9,548 nt of DNA from Chloroflexota bacterium (GCA_005880165.1 VBJP01000035.1:1-9548), one strand, 5' to 3'. Shown: positions 1 to 6,867, counted from the stretch's first letter. The notes: generated by a model not told the origin, from the letters alone. Numbers and translations: made by a program.

Positions 1-70
1 GCCCGACCGGATAGGCAGATCTGAGCGTGGAGACGGCATCGACGGACACCCGCGGACACCATGGCTGGCC

Positions 71-111
71 CTGCAAAACCGCGTACACGGGTTCGATTCC
101 CGTCGTCGCCT
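71..111 (+). other. 3' half of a tRNA-Cys(GCA); attachment-site-like fragment
   Basis: The stretch reads in tRNA order from the anticodon loop onward: CTGCAAA at 71-77 (T33 followed by anticodon GCA), ACCGC at 78-82 as the 3' anticodon-stem strand, a 4-nt variable loop GTAC typical of tRNA-Cys, T stem ACGGG/CCCGT (87-91 with 99-103) around TTCGATT, acceptor strand CGTCGCC at 104-110, and T at the discriminator position, as in tRNA-Cys. The 5' half is missing: TGGCC at 66-70 does not pair with ACCGC, and no GGCGACG acceptor strand occurs at the right distance. A tRNA 3' half alone is the usual scar left by tRNA-targeting integrases. If so, the element and the intact tRNA-Cys lie left of the window. 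No integrase is visible here. A decayed full tRNA is the alternative. Confidence 0.6.
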
Positions 112-248
112 CCGCCATCCTGAGTACGAAATCGACCCCGACGAGCTACGCCGAGGGCGCACGCTTTCCGCTGACGGCCACGCTGACAGCTACGGACTAC
201 CTAGAGGGCGAATGAGCAGCCCGGTATGCCATTTCCCGGGCTGAAGAT

Positions 249-294
249 GGGTCCCGCCGGTGGAATTTTTGGTCAGCGCCGGCCGGCGGGACCC
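249..294. terminator. 12-bp perfect inverted repeat, possible terminator
   Basis: GGGTCCCGCCGG at 249-260 is the exact reverse complement of CCGGCGGGACCC at 283-294, with a 22-nt loop containing a T5 run. It lies about 25 nt beyond the probable original stop (320-322) of the minus-strand secreted-protein gene, where a terminator would be expected. There is no T tract after the stem on either strand, so the intrinsic-terminator reading is uncertain. A weaker 7-bp repeat (AGCCCGG...CCGGGCT, about 218-242) lies just to its left. Confidence 0.4.
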
Positions 295-360
295 TAGGTT
301 CCAGGGGGACCTGATGGCGTCAGTTGGCGCCCAGGTAGCCGCAGTACGCAGCCGCGTTGA

Positions 361-801
361 TCACGGATTCGCCGTTGAAGGTATGGGTGAAGGAGCAATG
401 GCGAAGACGCTGCCCGAGCCGGGAAGCGTGAAGCGCCACTGCTGCCCGGTGAAGCTGAGGGTGAGGACGTCACCGGCAAGGGAGAGATGGGAGGGCGCCG
501 GGCTCAGGCCGGTCAGCGAGTTGCCGTTGGGTCCCGTGATCATCCCCGTCAACTGCGGCGTGGTTGTCAACTCCCGAACGAAGTTACCGGATTGGTCGAC
601 GTAATCGGTGACGTAGGCGGTGCTGGTTACGCTCACGGTCAGAGGCTGGCTGCACGGGTTGAAGTAGCCACCCGGATCCTCAATGAAGGTCTCGTTGATC
701 GGCAAAACCGTCCGTGTTGGCTGGGCGCCCATCGCGGTCGACGCGAGCAGCAGGGTTAGCGGTGCGGCGAGCAGCGTGGAACGGAGCATGGATGCGCGCA
801 T
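361..801 (-). CDS. Small secreted hypothetical protein, probably frameshifted near its C-terminus
   Basis: I do not recognise a named family. The ATG at 801 is chosen because GAAGAGG lies 8 nt upstream; an in-frame ATG at 831 has no such site. The 146-residue product starts with a clear Sec signal peptide (residues 1 to about 26: basic start, Leu/Ala-rich core, cleavage near AMG-AQ). A beta-rich Ser/Thr-rich domain with one Cys (C50) follows, so it is probably exported. The general layout resembles small secreted proteins common in actinobacteria and Chloroflexota, in which a late Cys often sits near the C-terminus. The last 11 codons have few G/C third positions. Another frame over the same bases runs to a stop at 320-322, has nearly all G/C third positions, and encodes a tail with a Cys (AAYCGYLGAN). 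This points to a frameshift near 391-400, either a real mutation or an assembly error. Confidence 0.65.
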   Translation of the reverse strand: MRASMLRSTLLAAPLTLLLASTAMGAQPTRTVLPINETFIEDPGGYFNPCSQPLTVSVTSTAYVTDYVDQSGNFVRELTTTPQLTGMITGPNGNSLTGLSPAPSHLSLAGDVLTLSFTGQQWRFTLPGSGSVFAIAPSPIPSTANP

Positions 802-1197
802 GACAGGTACCTCTTCAGCTTGCAGGCTCAAAGGCTCAGCCCTTTGACGAAGGCTATCGGAGGCGGACTACGGAGCGACTGCGGAGGGCGGCCTTACGCC
901 TGCGGGAGGTTCCGCGGCATAGTCTCGGCAGGGGCGCCCTCATCCCTTCCCTATTAGACGTCTGTTCTATCGTTCCCGGTCAACTACCTCGTCTCTGGCA
1001 ACGTCGAGGTGCAACCGGCGCGTGTCGCGGACGTTTGGCGCGGCAGGCGCTGGGCCCTCGCCGAGGGACGCGCTCCAGGTTAGGCAGGCGTTTGGGCTCG
1101 GGCGACCATGACCGATCCCAGCGGATTGGTTAAGACCGGCGCTGTAACGAGCCTTTGTCGCCTCGGTTTCAATTCGCGCGGCGGCGCTTCCTGGAGT
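802..1197. other. Intergenic region of about 400 bp with no supported gene
   Basis: This separates the start of the secreted-protein gene from the stop of the J-domain gene. Reading frames here are short and lack ribosome binding sites. The left part must hold the promoter of the secreted-protein gene, but I see no good -35/-10 pair. The only structured element I can point to is the 8-bp palindrome AGACGTCT at 956-963, listed separately. A small CCCTC/GAGGG hairpin near 1058-1070 has no T tract. Confidence 0.5.
953..969. promoter_or_regulatory. AGACGTCT palindrome, possible operator
   Basis: AGACGTCT at 956-963 is a perfect 8-bp palindrome in an AT-richer pocket, with TAGA and TCTA half-sites (955-958 and 966-969) around it. 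TetR-type regulators often bind such sites. It lies about 155 nt upstream of the secreted-protein start, far for a simple operator, and no regulator gene is nearby. Chance is quite possible. Confidence 0.15.
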
Positions 1198-1653
1198 CTA
1201 TCGCCGCTCCTCGGCTGCCTCGGCCCGACGCGCCATCAGCTGCTCGATGCGACGCCGATAGCGGATGCCGGACGAGTGGCGCGACAGAAACCTGAGGTAT
1301 TCCGGATCCTGCCTGTTCAGCTCCTCGAGCGTCCACCCTGCATACCGCCCGAAGTCGACGACATTGGAACCCAGGCCGGATTCCCTCGAGCGTGGCCGTG
1401 GCTCGGCATAGCCCATGACGATCGGGACGGCCGCCGCCGCCCTGGTCCGCTGGATGTCGTAGACGGCTCGGCGATCGACGGTCCGCACGGCCTCGTAGGC
1501 CGCGTTGAGCTCGACCATCCTGCGGTTCGCCCCCGGTGACGGGTCTCGATCGGGGTGGTACTCGCCTGCCAGGATGCGGTACGCCGGCTGGATTACCAGC
1601 TGCCTCGCCTTCGGGTGCGCCTCTAGCACTTCGTAGGCGTCGCGCTCCGGCAT
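1198..1653 (-). CDS. Short J-domain protein with C-terminal FGRYAGW module
   Basis: The start at ATG 1653 is supported by GGAGG 10 nt upstream. The protein has 151 residues. Residues 4-66 form a J-domain: YEVL at the start of helix I, the diagnostic HPD at 33-35 after the basic helix II, and LNAAYEAV in helix III. J-domains stimulate Hsp70 (DnaK) ATPase, so the likely partner is DnaK in the cytoplasm. It lacks the Gly/Phe-rich region, zinc finger and C-terminal substrate domains of true DnaJ. After an Arg/Pro linker comes a compact C-terminal module (about 99-139: VVDFGRYAGWTLEEL, then DPEYLRFL and SGIRYRRRIEQL) that I associate with J-domain proteins of actinobacteria and Chloroflexota. It resembles the FGKYKG...YLRWL patch near exonuclease X/DUF3820-type domains. 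It stands alone, so the client is unknown. Confidence 0.8.
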   Translation of the reverse strand: MPERDAYEVLEAHPKARQLVIQPAYRILAGEYHPDRDPSPGANRRMVELNAAYEAVRTVDRRAVYDIQRTRAAAAVPIVMGYAEPRPRSRESGLGSNVVDFGRYAGWTLEELNRQDPEYLRFLSRHSSGIRYRRRIEQLMARRAEAAEERR

Positions 1654-1723
1654 CTCGCAGTAGCCTCCGCGCTCGGGATTGGGCGCATAGTCTGCCCAGG
1701 GTCAGTGCGCGACGCCAAGAGGC

Positions 1724-1786
1724 CTAGAAGTACCGGCCTCCCCTCCTCGCGCAAATCGACGCAGTGAAGCGGCGGACCTCACTCAT
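1724..1786 (-). pseudogene. Possible HicB-like N-terminal stub
   Basis: A 20-codon frame starts at ATG 1786, two bases after the stop of the winged-helix pseudogene. It reads MSEVRRFTASI, then diverges and stops at 1724-1726. The RRFTASI opening resembles the first strand of HicB-family antitoxin-like proteins, which continue with a GYVALCPELDVASQG-type stretch. No continuation of that stretch is seen in the other frames. AAGG lies too close to the ATG for a normal ribosome site. The call rests on about 8 residues and may be coincidence. If real, it is another decayed gene beside the pseudogene. Confidence 0.2.
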
Positions 1787-1788
1787 CC

Positions 1789-2372
1789 TTAATGCACGAG
1801 GATCTGGCCCCGGAGGGCGGGCAACGGCAACGACTCGGCCTCCGTCCCGAGCACGTCGCGTTCCTCGCGTGTCAGCCGGCGCCAGGGGCTGATCGTAATG
1901 GCACGTTCCGCCCGTCGCCATGTCCCGATGATCTCGCCTCCCAGAAGGACAGCGCCCGGCCAGACGCGTGGGGTCCAGACCGAGGTTCGGCGGTCGGCAT
2001 CGGGCACCATGAGCTCTCGATCTGCCCCCTGGAGGAGGAAGTACGTATCACCGCTCGGGAGGAGCCGGGCGGCAGCGGTAGGCCCGGCCGGAGCGCGGAC
2101 CATCGGCTCGTCGCTGGTCAGAATCCCGCCATCGCGGGTAGGCGTGTGCACAGGCGTGAGCGCCGTACCGAGCGCATCGAACGCGGCCAGGGCCGCCCGG
2201 GGTCCGATGCTGGCCCACCGGGTGAATGCCGCGGGCGTCGTGGGCCCGAAGACGTGCACGTACCGGCGCGTGAGCTCGAGGCGAGCTGTTGGAGTCGCTC
2301 GTCAAGCGCCTGGACCATGCGTCGGTACGCGAGGATCTGCGTTCGCGTGAGGTCGAGCCGCCGGACCGTCAC
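1789..2372 (-). pseudogene. Winged-helix DNA-binding (HTH_42/YcaQ-type) protein, internally deleted and frameshifted
   Basis: Two pieces of one family lie in different frames. The N-terminal piece begins at GTG 2372 (VTVRRLDLTRTQILAYRRM, then VQALDERL), the classic opening of these roughly 350-400-residue proteins. Near 2285-2300 this reading becomes meaningless. The neighbouring frame, entered after a stop at 2302-2304, picks up RLELTRRYVHVFGPTTPAAF, the RYL-FGP-type segment that starts the C-terminal half, and continues to the stop at 1789. The intervening roughly 150-180 residues expected for the family are missing, so an internal deletion fused the two halves out of frame. Relatives (YcaQ/AlkX) are winged-helix DNA glycosylases acting on crosslinks. 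The C-terminal frame alone could be translated from GTG 2259 (156 residues), but it would lack the N-terminal winged helices. Confidence 0.75.
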
Positions 2373-2415
2373 GTCGTGGATTGTCCCATTCCGGGGAGAG
2401 TGCCCCGGCACAGCG

Positions 2416-3861
2416 TTACGGGGTGATCGAAACCGTCAGAGCGTCCTGGTTCACGTCGCAATCGGTCGGGTTGCCGAACTCATCGTGGAAGACGCTCGGT
2501 CCGTTCCCCGTCCAACCCAGGTAGACGTGCGAATCGTCAGAGCTGACACCAATGTAGTCGCCGATGAACGGGTTGCACGCGGTGGTCGTCTGCCCCCCAT
2601 CGAGATTGCCGTTGAAGGCAGGGCTCCAGCCGCCATAGCTGTTGGCGGTTACGTCGAGCCCGGCACCGGTCGGATCGAGGCGCGAGTAGGTTATGTAGTT
2701 GAGTACGTCGTTCGGATCCCGAGTGCGGTCGTAGTAGACGATGTCGACCCGACCGTAGGGTGCCGCGTGCACCCACGGGAAGAACTCCTCGCCGTCGCTC
2801 GGCTTGAGCTGGACCGGATCGGTCCATGTGCTCAGGTCGCTGCCCCGGCCGCGGGTGAACCACATGTTCGAGGCGCCGCTGCGCCGGTCGTTCCATGCGA
2901 TCGTGATGCGGCCTGCGGCGTCAATCCCAGGAGCGGGGTAGCTGCCGACGCGGTAGTCGCTGTTGACGAGATCGCGATTCACCGGATCGATCATGTTGGC
3001 GACCCTGTAGCTGGGCCCGAAGCTGGCGCCGCCGTCGGTGGACTTCGCCACGCGCACCTGGGCCACTCGGTTCGGTCCTTGGACGCTGTCGAACGACACG
3101 TAGACCGATCCATCAGGCCCAACGAACGGAATCGCATCCTGGTTCGCGTACTGCGAACCGGAGCTGACGGTCACCGGCGCAGCCCAGTGCACGCCGTCAT
3201 GGCTGGCGAACAGGGTGATGGGGGCCTTGTTGATCCCGTGGAACTGTGCCTGGGCGACGTAGATCGAGCCGTAGTAGGGGCTGCCGACCCACGTGTCGGC
3301 GGTGATGGCATCGTGATCGGGGAACTGCCCATTGCTGCCCTTGTTGACGCCTTTTCCGAGGCCGGGATGGGTGAACGTCGCCAGCTTGGTGGGACTGCCC
3401 CAGGTGAGGCCGCCATCGGTCGACTTCGATACGAAGAGTGCGACGCCGCCCTTGGGCGCCGCGGCATTGCCGTACTTGTAGCCGTAGCACGCGAAGTAGG
3501 CGGTGCCGTCAGGCGCGAAGGTGACGGCAGGATCGCCCGCGAAGTCATAGATCCCGTTGCCAGGGTACGTATTGCCGTCGTTGTCCCACGGTGTGATGCC
3601 GGGGATGAAGGAGTTGGGCGACCAGGTCTGGCCACCGTCGAGGGACCGGCTCACGCCGCACCCCTCGTTGCGATTCCAGTCGTTCCAGCCGGTGACGACG
3701 TTCAGCGGATGGGTCGGGCTGTGGGCGATGGTGATCTCGTTGTTCGTGAACTCGTCGTTGCTGGCGTTGATGACCGCACCGATGGTGGTGGCCGCAGCCG
3801 GCTGCGCGTTCGCGGCGAGCAGAACGAGAGAGCCGATGATGGGGGAGAGGCGTCGGAGCAT
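2416..3861 (-). CDS. Secreted BNR/Asp-box repeat (sialidase-like) beta-propeller protein
   Basis: The start at ATG 3861 is chosen because GAGGTGA sits 8 nt upstream and a signal peptide follows immediately (residues 1 to about 25, cleavage near AAA-TT). An in-frame ATG at 3915 would bury this signal. The 481-residue product has repeated Asp boxes: SRSLDGGQTW (71-80), SKSTDGGLTW (145-154), a degenerate ASHDGVHW (219-226) and KSTDGGASF (273-281). These mark blades of a sialidase-fold beta-propeller. The C-terminus carries the FIGDYIGV and VYLGWTGN patterns (432-453) common in proteins annotated as exo-alpha-sialidase. Cysteines at 68, 125, 429 and 468 suit an exported protein. Many members have no proven sialidase activity. 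I see no clear arginine triad, so glycoside hydrolysis is not assured and a binding role is possible. It is probably monocistronic. The pseudogene start follows closely downstream. Confidence 0.82.
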   Translation of the reverse strand: MLRRLSPIIGSLVLLAANAQPAAATTIGAVINASNDEFTNNEITIAHSPTHPLNVVTGWNDWNRNEGCGVSRSLDGGQTWSPNSFIPGITPWDNDGNTYPGNGIYDFAGDPAVTFAPDGTAYFACYGYKYGNAAAPKGGVALFVSKSTDGGLTWGSPTKLATFTHPGLGKGVNKGSNGQFPDHDAITADTWVGSPYYGSIYVAQAQFHGINKAPITLFASHDGVHWAAPVTVSSGSQYANQDAIPFVGPDGSVYVSFDSVQGPNRVAQVRVAKSTDGGASFGPSYRVANMIDPVNRDLVNSDYRVGSYPAPGIDAAGRITIAWNDRRSGASNMWFTRGRGSDLSTWTDPVQLKPSDGEEFFPWVHAAPYGRVDIVYYDRTRDPNDVLNYITYSRLDPTGAGLDVTANSYGGWSPAFNGNLDGGQTTTACNPFIGDYIGVSSDDSHVYLGWTGNGPSVFHDEFGNPTDCDVNQDALTVSITP

Positions 3862-3913
3862 CGCGGAGGTCACCTCGTACGCGGGTAGCGGCGACGAATG
3901 CTCGGGGAACTCC

Positions 3914-3919
3914 ATTGTA
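3914..3919 (-). promoter_or_regulatory. Candidate -10 element for the BNR-protein gene
   Basis: On the minus strand TACAAT (complement of 3914-3919) matches the -10 consensus at 5 of 6 positions and would start a leader of roughly 45 nt before ATG 3861. No good -35 hexamer is seen at 16-18 bp. Confidence 0.35.
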
Positions 3920-3945
3920 CGTCGGTGATTGGGCCTTAGGACGAC

Positions 3946-4893
3946 CTATGCAAGCCGCTTCTTGAAGCCGATGCGAGCCGGTCGGTCCTGAAAACCCAGG
4001 CGCCGGTTGATGGCCAGCATCGGCGCGTTGTCGAGATCGTTGTTGGTGATGACCTCACGAAGGCCCAGGGCCTGTGCTGCACGCAGTGCCTCGACCTTGA
4101 CGGCGAATGCGAGTCCCTTGCCGCGATGCTCGCGCGCCACGCCGGTCATCCACATGTAGCCAACCCCCTCGGACTGGCTGATCACGTAGGAGAAGCCCAC
4201 CGGAGACCCTTGCCAGAGGGCGATGGAGAAGGCGGCCGGCAGGGCGTGGGGTGCCATGATCCAGTCCCGGGTCCACTCCTCGAAGGTGGTCGGCTGGAGC
4301 TCCAAGACCGTGGGGATGTCCTTGGTGACGGTCAGGTTCAGCTCATGGAGCGCTCGCCGCAGCTGGGGGCTGTCTTCCTCCGCCAGCGAGGTGAACCGAT
4401 AGCCCAAGGATGCCAGGCTTGCCATGTTTGCCGCATATGCTTCGGCATTGAACGCCGCCATGTCGAGGGTGGACTCATAGGTCCGGAATTCCTCGACGAA
4501 CCCACGATGAAGGGCGAAATCAACCCCCTCCGGATGGGCAGCGCTGACGTTCACTCCCACCTCCGTACCTTGCGAGGCGTCCGACAGAGCGGCTTCGAGC
4601 AGGGCGCTCCCGATGCCGCGGCCTTGGAACTCGGGGTGCACATCGAGGATGAGCACGAGCGGCAGCAATTCTGGGACCCGCCGGAGGATGACGCAGCCAA
4701 CCGTCTGGCCTGCCTCTTCGGCAACCAGGAATGGATGCGGCCGTTCTGGATCCGCGCGGCTCAGCACCCATCGCAGGACCTCTACCGTGACTGGCGGGTC
4801 GTCTGGCTGGGCGTCGGTGATCACGCCGGCAACGGCGGCATGGTCGGCATCGGTCGCCGGTCTAATCGCGAACATGCCTTCGACCATATCCAT
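3946..4893 (-). CDS. Tandem GNAT-family N-acetyltransferase
   Basis: The protein has two Gcn5-related acetyltransferase domains. The N-terminal one (about residues 8-145) has the acetyl-CoA loop QGRGIG at 90-95 after LILDVHPEF. The C-terminal one (about 160-315) has HRGKGLA at 256-262 after YMWMTGVARE, followed by EVITNND and APMLAINRRLGF (about 280-301), a motif typical of this tandem type. It is expected to acetylate a small amine or peptide substrate in the cytoplasm, which the sequence does not identify. MshD-like mycothiol synthases share the layout, but I see no specific reason to call it MshD. The start is uncertain. ATG 4893 is the first after the upstream stop but has no clear ribosome site; ATG 4887 and 4875 are alternatives. 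GTG 4989 would overlap the upstream oxidoreductase gene by 44 nt. Close spacing suggests cotranscription with that gene. Confidence 0.85.
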   Translation of the reverse strand: MDMVEGMFAIRPATDADHAAVAGVITDAQPDDPPVTVEVLRWVLSRADPERPHPFLVAEEAGQTVGCVILRRVPELLPLVLILDVHPEFQGRGIGSALLEAALSDASQGTEVGVNVSAAHPEGVDFALHRGFVEEFRTYESTLDMAAFNAEAYAANMASLASLGYRFTSLAEEDSPQLRRALHELNLTVTKDIPTVLELQPTTFEEWTRDWIMAPHALPAAFSIALWQGSPVGFSYVISQSEGVGYMWMTGVAREHRGKGLAFAVKVEALRAAQALGLREVITNNDLDNAPMLAINRRLGFQDRPARIGFKKRLA

Positions 4894-4945
4894 TGGCCAC
4901 TGCGGCACGACTGCGGGTCCCAAGGCGGCGCGCTCAGATCGCCGG

Positions 4946-5776
4946 CTATGCCCTGAGCTGCGTGGGCGGTCCTGCTGCAACTCGCTCACGGACCTGGATC
5001 ATTCGCTCGGGAACGTGGTGCGGCAACTCCCATCGGGTCTCGAGCCACCACGTGCACCCGGCGTCGGCCCATGGCCTGATCACCTTCGCAGCGGCGTCGG
5101 GATCGCCGGGAGTCTCCCCTTGGCCAATCAGGTCGAAGCCGGGGCCCGCGCCGTGTGCGGTGAGCCACGAGCGGACGGCCCGGGCATCCTGAGGCTCGCC
5201 CTCTCCGCTTTCGTCTTCGTATTGCGGCACAACGCCGTCGCAGCGGAGAACTCGACGCATCGACTTCGGTCTTGGCCACACCCCGACGACCCATATCGGA
5301 ATGCGGTCCTGAACCGGCCGGCCGATGAGGAGCTGATCATCGAGTTGCAACTCAAAGTCATAGGCCCGGCCATGGTGCGAGCCGCGCGCAGCCCAGAGCT
5401 CACGCAACAGATCGATCCCCTCATCGAGGAGCGCGGCACGCTCCGGCAGATCCATCACCTCTCCGGTCAGCGGCAGGTCGTCGGTCACTGCGCCAAGGCC
5501 GACGGTGAGGATCGTGCGGCCGGCCGAGAGCTGATCGAGCGTCGCAACTTGGCTGGCCAGTTTCCACGGCCGACGCCAGGGAAGTGGGGTGAGCAGCGTA
5601 CCGAGCCTGATTCGCCCGGTTCGCGCGGCCATCGCCCCGAGCAGCGTCCAGGCATCCACCCCGTATGCAGCCTCCCACACAAACACGCCGTCCCAACCGG
5701 ACTCCTCCGCCAGGACGGCCTGCTCGAGCTGCTCTTCTGCTGTCCCGCCCGGAAGGATGATTCCGGCCTTGAGCAA
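4946..5776 (-). CDS. LLM-class (luciferase-like, probably F420-dependent) oxidoreductase
   Basis: This is a bacterial luciferase-like TIM-barrel protein of 276 residues. Diagnostic segments are LKAGIILPGG (2-11), the EESGWDGVFVWE helix/strand (24-35), the LGTLLTPLPWRRPWKLA block (58-74), and TLDQLSAGRTILTVGLG (79-95), which is highly characteristic of flavin/F420-dependent members. The family uses reduced FMN or F420 for hydride transfer or monooxygenation. The substrate cannot be read from the sequence, and F420 is inferred from resemblance. TTG at 5776 is the preferred start: GGGAGGGG lies just upstream and the product then begins directly at the first beta strand. An upstream ATG at 5797 would place this ribosome site inside the coding region. 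At 276 residues it is somewhat short for the family. The GNAT gene lies immediately downstream. Confidence 0.87.
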   Translation of the reverse strand: MLKAGIILPGGTAEEQLEQAVLAEESGWDGVFVWEAAYGVDAWTLLGAMAARTGRIRLGTLLTPLPWRRPWKLASQVATLDQLSAGRTILTVGLGAVTDDLPLTGEVMDLPERAALLDEGIDLLRELWAARGSHHGRAYDFELQLDDQLLIGRPVQDRIPIWVVGVWPRPKSMRRVLRCDGVVPQYEDESGEGEPQDARAVRSWLTAHGAGPGFDLIGQGETPGDPDAAAKVIRPWADAGCTWWLETRWELPHHVPERMIQVRERVAAGPPTQLRA

Positions 5777-5830
5777 GGGTCCCCTCCCGCGATGCAATGA
5801 GGCAGGGGATGCACGTGTCGAACTGTATTG

Positions 5831-5859
5831 ACCCTAGTCGGTAGCTGAGATTCCGACAA
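5831..5859 (-). promoter_or_regulatory. Candidate promoter of the oxidoreductase-GNAT pair
   Basis: On the minus strand TTGTCG (complement of 5854-5859) and TAGGGT (complement of 5831-5836) are separated by exactly 17 bp. Transcription would begin near 5824, about 48 nt before the TTG start. The -35 is good and the -10 moderate. Confidence 0.4.
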
Positions 5860-5876
5860 CCTCACACGGCAGGCAA

Positions 5877-6002
5877 TCAAAGGCGGATGCTGGTTACGAC
5901 CAGGACCACCGCGGCCACCGACATGGCGGCAACCGTGAGCCAGCCGAGAACATTGGAGACGAGGTGGTTCGTGCGCTTGCCCATGACCTCGTCGAGATCC
6001 AT
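5877..6002 (-). pseudogene. C-terminal fragment resembling an Nramp-type metal transporter
   Basis: A 41-codon frame (ATG 6002, stop 5877-5879) reads MDLDEVMGKRTNHLVSNVLG, then WLTVAAMSVAAVVLVVTSI. The MGKRTN-LVSNVLGW-TVA pattern followed by one hydrophobic helix resembles the last loop and helix of Nramp (MntH-like) divalent-metal transporters. The frame is closed by a stop about 33 nt further upstream, and the other two frames there show no transporter sequence, so the other ten or so helices are absent. No Shine-Dalgarno site precedes the ATG. Either this is a remnant of a deleted transporter gene or a small single-helix membrane protein that resembles one by chance. Confidence 0.45.
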
Positions 6003-6165
6003 CCGGGCTAATCCCAGCCTCGGCGCGGGTCAGGCGCAGCCAGCGCGACCGGGACGCGCGGGCTCTCTATCGCATCTCCCGTGCCTGAATGCTTAGCTCG
6101 GATCAGCCCTGGCCATGAGGGGATGGCCGGAGAGACGGTTATGAGCCGCGGGCCTCTTGGGCGAC

Positions 6166-6639
6166 CTATCCGTGCCCCTCGGTTTCTCCGGCGGCCACGG
6201 CCCGCCGGAGGATGTCCAGGACCCTGTTCTGGCCGTCGAGGATCGCGACCTGCTGCTTGGCGAGCTCGTGGAGGGCGACGAGGGTTGCGTGATCGGCCAT
6301 CGCTCGCGCGTCGCTCGCCTTCTGCGCCCGATTGGCGCTCACCTGAAGCGAGATCATGATCGACAGCTGGGGGAGGTTGAGGAGCGTCAGGAGCAACGGC
6401 CACGGCGTCTTGTCGAAGCCCACGATGTTGCCTGCGAAGAGCCAGACCACTATCCCGATCGTGATTCCGACGAACAGCCACATCGAGCCGATGAGACGGT
6501 TGACGAGGTCCGCCACCCAGTCGAGCACGCCCTCGCCCCGAACGTTGCGCGAGGTGACCAGGCGCGGGACGTGCTCTCGAGGGGCATGTTTCGCTCGGGT
6601 GATTTCGGCCGCGGGCGATTGAACTCCCTGTTCGGACAC
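6166..6639 (-). CDS. DUF1003 family membrane protein
   Basis: The start is GTG 6639, preceded by AGGAGAAGG at suitable spacing. The 157-residue product has a polar N-terminus (1-40), then the DUF1003 core. ADLVNRLIGSMWLF begins a first membrane helix (about 50-70). A short loop leads to a second (about 80-100, PLLLTLLNLPQLSIMISLQV), followed by the family's SANRAQKASDARAMADH and a charged, probably helical cytoplasmic tail. The family is widespread in bacteria and its function is unknown to me; it is an inner-membrane protein with two helices. It sits alone, upstream of the Nramp-like fragment and on the opposite strand from tRNA-Leu. Its 5' neighbour region (6640-6867) shows no gene. Confidence 0.85.
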   Translation of the reverse strand: MSEQGVQSPAAEITRAKHAPREHVPRLVTSRNVRGEGVLDWVADLVNRLIGSMWLFVGITIGIVVWLFAGNIVGFDKTPWPLLLTLLNLPQLSIMISLQVSANRAQKASDARAMADHATLVALHELAKQQVAILDGQNRVLDILRRAVAAGETEGHG

Positions 6640-6867
6640 CTAACCTTCTCCTCTGCTTGAGCATCCGATCTGGAACCGATGGCGCTCGACGTCACGGCGG
6701 CCTGCGCAGTCGCCGGCTCCAGGAGGTCGGCCACCCTGACCTCCACCATAGTGCGCATGCCTCGCTCGCCCGGCAGACGGTGAGCACGAATTCGCCCGAT
6801 GGCGGAGGAGCGACTGGATGCGATGAAGCCGCTGCCTGCCGCCTCAAACGTACCTGCGTTACGGGCC

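Noticed and set aside
29..117. An unusual full-length tRNA (extended acceptor, 3' GCCA, selC-like) using GGAGACGGC at 29-37
   Set aside because: The end strands pair fairly well (about 8 of 9), but no D arm or anticodon stem can be formed and the acceptor would need about 10 bp. The tRNA-Cys 3'-half reading explains more with fewer exceptions.
27..215. A 62-codon plus-strand frame at the left edge
   Set aside because: Its middle (CKTAYTGSIPVV) is a translation of the tRNA-Cys fragment, and no ribosome site or domain supports it.
1130..1190. A second tRNA-like stretch with GTTTCAATTC and CTGTAAC
   Set aside because: The T-stem and anticodon-stem bases do not pair and no acceptor strands are found, so the resemblance is superficial.
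1792..3888. A 698-codon plus-strand open frame antisense to the BNR-protein gene and the winged-helix pseudogene
   Set aside because: Composition is Arg/Val/Asp/Gly-rich with no domain or ribosome site. It mirrors a well-supported minus-strand gene with a signal peptide and Asp boxes; long antisense frames are common at this GC content.
6008..6664. A 218-codon minus-strand frame overlapping the DUF1003 gene
   Set aside because: Arg/Pro-rich, low-complexity translation with no motif, lying in the shadow of the DUF1003 gene, which has a clear ribosome site and family core.
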